Shown here: positions 1-3,041 of the stretch, piece after piece
Position numbering within the stretch: the stretch's first letter is position 1
Layout: each line of letters begins with the position of its first letter
Source: CAZHMB01 sp964533515
Lineage (GTDB): Archaea > Nanobdellota > Nanobdellia > Pacearchaeales > GW2011-AR1
Assembly (NCBI GenBank): GCA_964533515.1
Contig: CAZHMB010000033.1
Coordinates: 1-5,243, forward strand
Length of the DNA stretch: 5,243 nt
Direction: 5' to 3'
The notes under the pieces: model-generated
Database searches by the model: none
Told to the model about the DNA's origin: nothing
The model's input: the letters and a program-made list of their open reading frames with translations, nothing else
Position numbers and translations under genes: made by a program

Positions 1-264
1 TTTATAGGTGCATACACTATAAAACCCCTTTATCCAGAAGCCAGCCTAATTATTTTTCAGCTTGCATCAATTTTTATATTTGGAATGCTTGTGATGTATT
101 TCGTTAGTTCCCATTACTATAACAAAGCTAAAACTTATTTAGGGGAACCAAAAACGGTTAGAATATTAAAAAATTTTATTATTAACAATAAATTCCTTAT
201 TTTACTATTAATTATCTTAGCCCTTGTTCTTGGGGAGATAGTTCTTTTTGTTAGAATATTTTAA
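1..264 (+). CDS. C-terminal part of an unidentified membrane protein (5' truncated)
   Basis: The reading frame is open from the first base of the window to a TAA at 262-264, giving 87 residues with no start codon in view. Two hydrophobic segments are visible: about residues 15-36 (SLIIFQLASIFIFGMLVMYF) and about residues 64-85 (FLILLLIILALVLGEIVLFV). Between them is a basic, hydrophilic loop containing YYNKAKTYLGEPKTVRILKN. The protein ends two residues after the last helix, so the C-terminus lies at or in the membrane. I recognise no family; the visible part is too short and too hydrophobic to assign a function. The next gene starts 39 bases later behind its own TATA box, so the two are probably not co-transcribed. 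Confidence is in the coding call and membrane location only. Confidence 0.8.
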   Translation, partial: FIGAYTIKPLYPEASLIIFQLASIFIFGMLVMYFVSSHYYNKAKTYLGEPKTVRILKNFIINNKFLILLLIILALVLGEIVLFVRIF

Positions 265-274
265 CTTAGAAACA

Positions 275-282
275 TTTAAAAT
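275..282 (+). promoter_or_regulatory. Archaeal TATA box for the zinc-ribbon membrane protein
   Basis: TTTAAAAT is centred about 25 bp before the ATG at 304. That is the usual archaeal TATA-to-start distance if transcription begins at the A of the ATG, so the mRNA would be leaderless. No Shine-Dalgarno sequence precedes the ATG, which fits. Inferred from spacing only; the surrounding DNA is AT-rich, so similar words can occur by chance. Confidence 0.5.
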
Positions 283-303
283 AATTAAAATTCTTATATA
301 ATT

Positions 304-618
304 ATGAGAGAATGTGAAATTTGTGGAAGACCCTTAAAAACTGGGAGAAAATATTGCTATACTTGTAGAAGCTTGCAACATGCAAAAAATATCGGGGGAA
401 GAAAACAAAAAAAGAGGTCATTAATCGGAGACAGTTTTCTGATCTTTCTTTTAGGAATTAGTCTTGTTCTTTTCGGTATCGGTTCTTTGCAAGAAGGGAA
501 TAAAACTATTGGTATTTGGTTTATTTTAATTTCCTTTATCACTCTAATTTATGCTCCAATTTATTATATTTATTATAAACAGAAGGCGAAAGAAAGAAAT
601 CAAAATCTTTTAACATAA
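304..618 (+). CDS. Small zinc-ribbon-like protein with two membrane helices
   Basis: This is a 104-residue protein. The N-terminus carries two CxxC knuckles, C4-x2-C7 and C18-x2-C21, the spacing of a short zinc ribbon or 'double zinc ribbon' half that would bind one zinc ion. A basic stretch follows (residues 33-38, RKQKKR), then two membrane helices at about 43-62 and 68-91, and a charged tail (KQKAKERNQ). The positive residues before helix 1 and after helix 2 suggest both ends face the cytoplasm, with the zinc knuckle inside. Such zinc-ribbon plus two-helix proteins are common hypothetical proteins in archaea and bacteria. No enzymatic motif is present and the function is unknown. The ATG is chosen because a TATA box sits about 25 bp before it and there is no in-frame start further upstream after the previous gene's stop. 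Confidence 0.85.
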   Translation: MRECEICGRPLKTGRKYCYTCRSLQHAKNIGGRKQKKRSLIGDSFLIFLLGISLVLFGIGSLQEGNKTIGIWFILISFITLIYAPIYYIYYKQKAKERNQNLLT

Positions 619-710
619 TCTTTCTTTGGAAAAAAGCATTCTGCAGAATAAAGCGCAGTTCTTATGACTTCTTTCATATCCTTTTTGTCGCCATTTTTTA
701 ATAATCGCAT
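600..710 (-). CDS. Possible 36-residue ORF or gene remnant, opposite strand
   Basis: On the minus strand an ATG at 710-708 opens 36 codons to a TGA at 602-600. The peptide begins MRLLKNGDKKDMKEV and has a natural-looking mix of charged and hydrophobic residues, with a helix-like stretch reminiscent of the first helix of many small alpha/beta proteins such as acetyltransferases. That resemblance is weak. The ORF converges on, and overlaps by 19 bases, the end of the zinc-ribbon gene. No convincing promoter sits at the right distance: the TATA word at 714-721 is too close to this ATG, though it could serve an internal ATG at 677-675. It may be the decayed 5' end of a lost gene or a chance ORF. 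Confidence 0.2.
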   Translation of the reverse strand: MRLLKNGDKKDMKEVIRTALYSAECFFPKKDYVKRF

Positions 711-713
711 AGA

Positions 714-721
714 TTTAAATA
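714..721 (+). promoter_or_regulatory. Archaeal TATA box for the structured RNA
   Basis: TTTAAATA is a textbook archaeal TATA box. Its centre is about 24-25 bp before position 742, the first paired base of the RNA predicted downstream, so the TATA-to-start distance fits a dedicated promoter for that RNA. The same nine bases (TTTAAATAC) occur again in front of nrdR at 2104-2112, which suggests this is the organism's preferred strong box. Confidence 0.65.
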
Positions 722-741
722 CCCTTTAACCCTTGGTAAAA

Positions 742-801
742 TGTAGGGAGGCATGACTTCGGTTGTGTTTGATCTTCGGATCTTTCCCTACACTTTTTTT
801 T
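742..801 (+). ncRNA. Putative small structured RNA: three-way junction with two UUCG-capped hairpins
   Basis: The sequence folds by inspection into a closed three-way junction. The outer stem pairs 742-749 (TGTAGGGA) with 785-792 (TCCCTACA), eight Watson-Crick pairs. Hairpin A pairs 751-757 with 762-768 (seven pairs, three of them G-U) around loop TTCG at 758-761. Hairpin B pairs 771-774 with 779-782 (GATC/GATC) around loop TTCG at 775-778. Both loops are closed by C-G, the exceptionally stable C(UUCG)G form. Eight Ts at 794-801 follow at once, as in a terminator, and a TATA box lies about 25 bp before 742. Together these define a transcript of roughly 50-60 nt. The fold favours the + strand, because the complement would have CGAA loops and no T tract. 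It is not a tRNA (too short, no anticodon or T arm) and shows no clear C/D or H/ACA boxes. An alternative is a leader or attenuator of the gene at 874. Confidence 0.68.
794..801 (+). terminator. T8 tract ending the structured RNA
   Basis: Eight consecutive Ts begin one base after the outer stem closes at 792. Archaeal RNA polymerase stops readily at T-rich tracts, with or without a hairpin, so this is the likely 3' end of the small RNA. It also separates the RNA from the gene that starts 72 bases later. Confidence 0.65.
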
Positions 802-845
802 AATCTTCATATTGATTTAATGTATATGTTTGAGTATAATTAAGG

Positions 846-851
846 TTAAAA
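846..851 (+). promoter_or_regulatory. Possible TATA box for the arginine-rich protein/nuclease unit
   Basis: TTAAAA lies in the context GGTTAAAAAG and is centred about 25 bp before the ATG at 874, which would give a leaderless mRNA. A competing TATAAT at 835-840 would give a leader of about 10 nt that includes the GAAGG at 858-862 only in part. Either could be the real box; the region is AT-rich and the call is tentative. Confidence 0.35.
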
Positions 852-873
852 AGTCTAGAAGGTCTCTTTTGAT

Positions 874-1287
874 ATGGAGCCTGTGAAGTATTACACCGGT
901 GTTGAATCCCGTACTGTTTCTGTAGGTGTTCATCAGAGTTTTTTAGATTTGGGTCGGTTGAGGAAATTTGCAGGAGTAATGGGGGTTCATGAGAGTCGTT
1001 TAGATCCAAGAGAACTTCCCCTCGAATTTGGAGACCGCGTTTTTGGATATCTCTTGAAGAATGGCAATACTCGTGCTAGGGCTCGTAGGTTGGTTAGAAG
1101 ATGTTTGGGAAAAAATCCAAAGTTGAAGTTAACCAAGGTAGAAAGGAGATATCTCGGGGGCGAGACCAACAGATACCCTTTAAATGATTGCGAACCAGAG
1201 ATTTACGCGTTACTGAAAAATAGCGGGCTGGCGAGATTATATCAAGAATCGATTGTTCTTGGAGAAGGCAACGAATTAAATGAGTAA
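874..1287 (+). CDS. Arginine-rich protein of unknown function, coupled to the nuclease gene
   Basis: This 137-residue soluble protein matches no family I can name. It has 16 arginines. A strongly basic stretch at about residues 67-92 (TRARARRLVRR, then KNPKLKLTKVERR) lies between a mixed N-terminal half and an acidic C-terminal tail (EGNELNE). There is no signal peptide or membrane segment, and the two cysteines (C77, C106) form no motif. The basic patch could bind nucleic acid, which would suit a partner of the nuclease encoded next, but that is inference. Its stop codon overlaps the nuclease start by eight bases (ATGAGTAA), so the two are very likely translated together. A weak GAAGG lies 11 bases before the ATG. 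The codons use somewhat more CG-containing triplets (CGT, CGA) than the neighbouring genes, partly because of the arginine content. Confidence 0.75.
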   Translation: MEPVKYYTGVESRTVSVGVHQSFLDLGRLRKFAGVMGVHESRLDPRELPLEFGDRVFGYLLKNGNTRARARRLVRRCLGKNPKLKLTKVERRYLGGETNRYPLNDCEPEIYALLKNSGLARLYQESIVLGEGNELNE

Positions 1288-2074
1288 GAAAAAAGATTTA
1301 CTCTTGTTGGGTTTACTAATTCTTTTACTTGTTGTTGTGAATTATTCTTTTATTGATTTTTTTTTGAAAAGTTTTTTTGATATTTATGAATATGGCGTTG
1401 TCGAAAGAGTTATAGACGGTGACACCGTTGAAATAAATGGAACTTCTGTTAGGTTATTGGGGATAAATACTCCTGAGCGAGGAGAGAAATATTATGAAGA
1501 AGCCAAAGAATTTTTGGAAAATGAAGTTCTTAATAAAAATGTCCGGTTGGAATTTGGTCAAGAAAAATATGATTGGTATGGAAGAGAGTTGGCTTATATT
1601 TTTTTAGGAAGTAAAAACATCAATTTGGAAGTTGTTTCTTCTGGTTGGGGAAATTATTACTTTCCGGTTGGAAAACAAAGGTATTATTTGGATTTTGTTT
1701 CAGCTTGGGAAGAATGTGTCGATGAAAATTTGGTTGGAACATCGTGTGAAAATTCTGTTGATGAATGTGTGAATTGTATTTTATTAAAAAAAGTTGATGT
1801 GAAAAATCAAGAAGTAATTCTTGAAAATGTTTGTAACAAGGATTGTGATATCTCTGGATGGGGTGTAAAAGATGAGGGAAGAAAGAATTATTTCTTTGGA
1901 GGGGGGAGTTTTATTTTTGCTGGAGATGAGATAAAGTTAATTGTTGGCGAAGGAGAAGATAGTTTTGGGAAATATTATTGGGCTGGCGAGAGTTATGTCT
2001 GGACTTCGTCTGGTGATACTTTGTTCTTAAGAGATAGCGAGGGTAAATTAGTTTTGTGGGAAATTGTTGAGTGA
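1280..2074 (+). CDS. Membrane-anchored staphylococcal-type nuclease with C-terminal lamin-tail-like domain
   Basis: This 264-residue protein has three parts. Residues 6-30 are a hydrophobic signal-anchor after MSKKKD, which should place the rest outside the cell. Residues about 37-128 form an SNase (thermonuclease) OB-fold, which cuts DNA and RNA with calcium. VIDGDTV gives D46 and D48 (the D19/D21 equivalents), VRLLGINTPE gives R58 and E66 (R35/E43), and YGRELAYI gives R102 (R87). The residue equivalent to calcium ligand D40 is N63. Residues about 168-264 resemble a lamin-tail beta-sandwich: the pattern VILENV...DISGW, FIFAGDEIKL, YVWTSSGDTLFLRDSEGKLV is typical. Six cysteines (C146, C156, C163, C166, C185, C189) cluster at the domain junction and could form disulfides. 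Known relatives degrade extracellular DNA; scavenging nucleotides or host DNA is inferred. GGAG/AAGG at 1261-1268 may help initiation alongside coupling to the upstream gene. Confidence 0.92.
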   Translation: MSKKKDLLLLGLLILLLVVVNYSFIDFFLKSFFDIYEYGVVERVIDGDTVEINGTSVRLLGINTPERGEKYYEEAKEFLENEVLNKNVRLEFGQEKYDWYGRELAYIFLGSKNINLEVVSSGWGNYYFPVGKQRYYLDFVSAWEECVDENLVGTSCENSVDECVNCILLKKVDVKNQEVILENVCNKDCDISGWGVKDEGRKNYFFGGGSFIFAGDEIKLIVGEGEDSFGKYYWAGESYVWTSSGDTLFLRDSEGKLVLWEIVE

Positions 2075-2083
2075 GAGTTGTCC

Positions 2084-2089
2084 TTTTTT
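2084..2089 (+). terminator. T6 tract after the nuclease gene
   Basis: Six Ts preceded by TCC lie 10 bases after the nuclease stop codon and before the next promoter at 2104. A short T tract is enough for archaeal termination. No hairpin is evident, so the call rests on position and composition. Confidence 0.4.
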
Positions 2090-2103
2090 GATGGTTCTAA
2101 ATG

Positions 2104-2111
2104 TTTAAATA
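2104..2111 (+). promoter_or_regulatory. Archaeal TATA box of the nrdR-nrdJ operon
   Basis: TTTAAATA followed by C is identical to the box used by the small RNA at 714-722. It predicts transcription starting at about 2131-2136, which leaves a leader of about 60 nt before nrdR. Both NrdR-like operators lie just downstream of this start, where a bound repressor would block polymerase loading or early elongation. Confidence 0.6.
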
Positions 2112-2137
2112 CTATTTGGATTTTAAGAATACGTTGA

Positions 2138-2153
2138 ACACAATTGGTGGTGT
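2138..2153 (+). promoter_or_regulatory. NrdR box 1 (distal operator)
   Basis: ACACAATTGGTGGTGT matches the bacterial NrdR-box consensus ACACWATATATWGTGT at 12 of 16 positions, including both ends exactly (ACACAAT and GTGT). It begins only a few bases after the predicted transcription start. NrdR is known to bind two such boxes side by side on the same face of DNA, and the second box is centred 32 bp further on, about three helical turns. The consensus was recalled, not searched. Confidence 0.72.
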
Positions 2154-2169
2154 TTGATAAGTTTATGGC

Positions 2170-2185
2170 ATACAATATGTTGTAT
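2170..2185 (+). promoter_or_regulatory. NrdR box 2 (proximal operator)
   Basis: ATACAATATGTTGTAT matches ACACWATATATWGTGT at 13 of 16 positions and has perfect six-base inverted arms (ATACAA/TTGTAT). It ends eight bases before the nrdR ATG. Paired with the box at 2138-2153 it gives the canonical tandem operator of an NrdR-controlled gene, here in front of nrdR itself, implying autoregulation of the whole operon. Confidence 0.78.
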
Positions 2186-2193
2186 ATAATAAA

Positions 2194-2634
2194 ATGAATT
2201 GCCCTTATTGTTCGAGCGATAAATTGAAGGTTACGGATAAGAGAAATTCAAGCGAGGGAATAAGGAGGAGACGTGAATGTCTCAAATGTAAAAAACGATT
2301 TACAACTTATGAGACTATCGATAAAGGGGATTTGTATATTATAAAAAAGGATGGTTCGCGAGAAAAGTTTCAGAAAAGCAAGCTTGAAGGCGGGATAAAA
2401 AGGGCTTTTGAGAAAAGACCTCTTGACATCCAAAAAATTGATAGGGTTGTTGATGAGATTGAGGAACAACTTAGAAGAAAGGGCAAAAAAGAAATCAAAA
2501 GTTCGACTATAGGAGAAATGGTAATGAAAAAATTAAAAAAACTGGATAATATTGCGTATATAAGATTTGCATCGGTCTATAGAGATTTTCAGGATCTGAA
2601 AGATTTTAAACAGGAATTAAAGGAGTTGAAATAA
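2194..2634 (+). CDS. nrdR: Transcriptional repressor NrdR (zinc ribbon plus ATP cone)
   Basis: This 146-residue protein is close to the usual length of about 150. NrdR represses ribonucleotide reductase genes when its ATP cone is loaded with ATP/dATP, binding tandem NrdR boxes. The zinc ribbon is complete: C3-x2-C6 and C29-x2-C32, with the family signature IRRRREC at 23-29 and RFTTYE at 35-40, the arginines being the DNA contacts. The ATP cone spans about 48-138, starting IIKKDGSREKF and containing GIKRAFEKRP, STIGEMVMKKLKKLDNIAYIRFASVYRDF. The linker between the zinc knuckles is about two residues shorter than in many bacterial members. The ATG has no Shine-Dalgarno sequence nearby. One base separates its stop from the next gene, and two NrdR boxes lie directly upstream. 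NrdR is near-universal in bacteria and much rarer in archaea. Confidence 0.97.
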   Translation: MNCPYCSSDKLKVTDKRNSSEGIRRRRECLKCKKRFTTYETIDKGDLYIIKKDGSREKFQKSKLEGGIKRAFEKRPLDIQKIDRVVDEIEEQLRRKGKKEIKSSTIGEMVMKKLKKLDNIAYIRFASVYRDFQDLKDFKQELKELK

Positions 2635-2635
2635 A

Positions 2636-3040
2636 ATGGCCCATATTCTATCAACAAAAACCGGAAGAGATTTTCGAGAATGGTATGCTGAAAATTATGA
2701 AAAGGTTTTAAAGATAACTGCTGAAGATCTCCCTTTTGATTCTTCAGAGCCCTTGGATATTTCCAAATTAAGAATTTTAAGAGATTATTTGCATAGAGAA
2801 CCCAACTCTGCAGAATACATTGTTGATGGCTTTTTATTTAATTGGATTAATCAAGATAGAGAATTAACTCCAAGTGAATTGACGGAATTATTGAATGTTT
2901 TCAAAATTGAAAATGAGTTAGCCTGTGCAGTCGGGACATGTATTGCTAGTAAAAGAGTAAGGCCAGAACAAGTAAGAGATTTGGTTCAAAGTAAATTATC
3001 TTTGGATGTTAGACTCCAATATGGTTTGGATGTATTATAA
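2636..3040 (+). CDS. Unknown 134-residue protein inside the nrdR-nrdJ operon
   Basis: I do not recognise this protein. It is soluble and predicted mostly helical, with no signal peptide or membrane segment. The N-terminal part (residues about 1-35) contains DFREWYAENYEKVLKITAEDLP, the middle (40-70) DISKLRILRDYLHREP and YIVDGFLFNWI, and the C-terminal part (78-134) amphipathic helices with ELTELLNVFK and PEQVRDLVQSKL. Two cysteines, C97 and C102 (CAVGTC), are five residues apart and could be a redox or metal pair, though neighbouring residues do not show a known motif. It starts one base after the nrdR stop and ends one base before the nrdJ start, with an AGGAG at 2621-2625 about ten bases before its ATG. 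This tight placement suggests a role in ribonucleotide reductase control or function, which is inference only. Confidence 0.9.
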   Translation: MAHILSTKTGRDFREWYAENYEKVLKITAEDLPFDSSEPLDISKLRILRDYLHREPNSAEYIVDGFLFNWINQDRELTPSELTELLNVFKIENELACAVGTCIASKRVRPEQVRDLVQSKLSLDVRLQYGLDVL

Positions 3041-3041
3041 A

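Noticed and set aside
638..649. Perfect 12-bp palindrome ATTCTGCAGAAT
   Set aside because: It has no loop, no partner copy elsewhere in the window, and lies far from a promoter in a useful position; chance is the simplest explanation.
742..792. tRNA-like gene
   Set aside because: The outer stem recalls an acceptor stem, but the element is only about 51 nt, has two rather than three inner arms, and lacks a T arm, an anticodon loop and a CCA-compatible layout.
742..792. Hammerhead-type ribozyme
   Set aside because: It is a three-way junction, but the conserved core words CUGAUGA and GAAA are absent from the short junction linkers.
800..1009. 69-residue minus-strand ORF across the small-RNA terminator and the arginine-rich gene
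   Set aside because: It is antisense to a gene coupled with the nuclease, lacks a promoter, and its peptide looks like an antisense translation.
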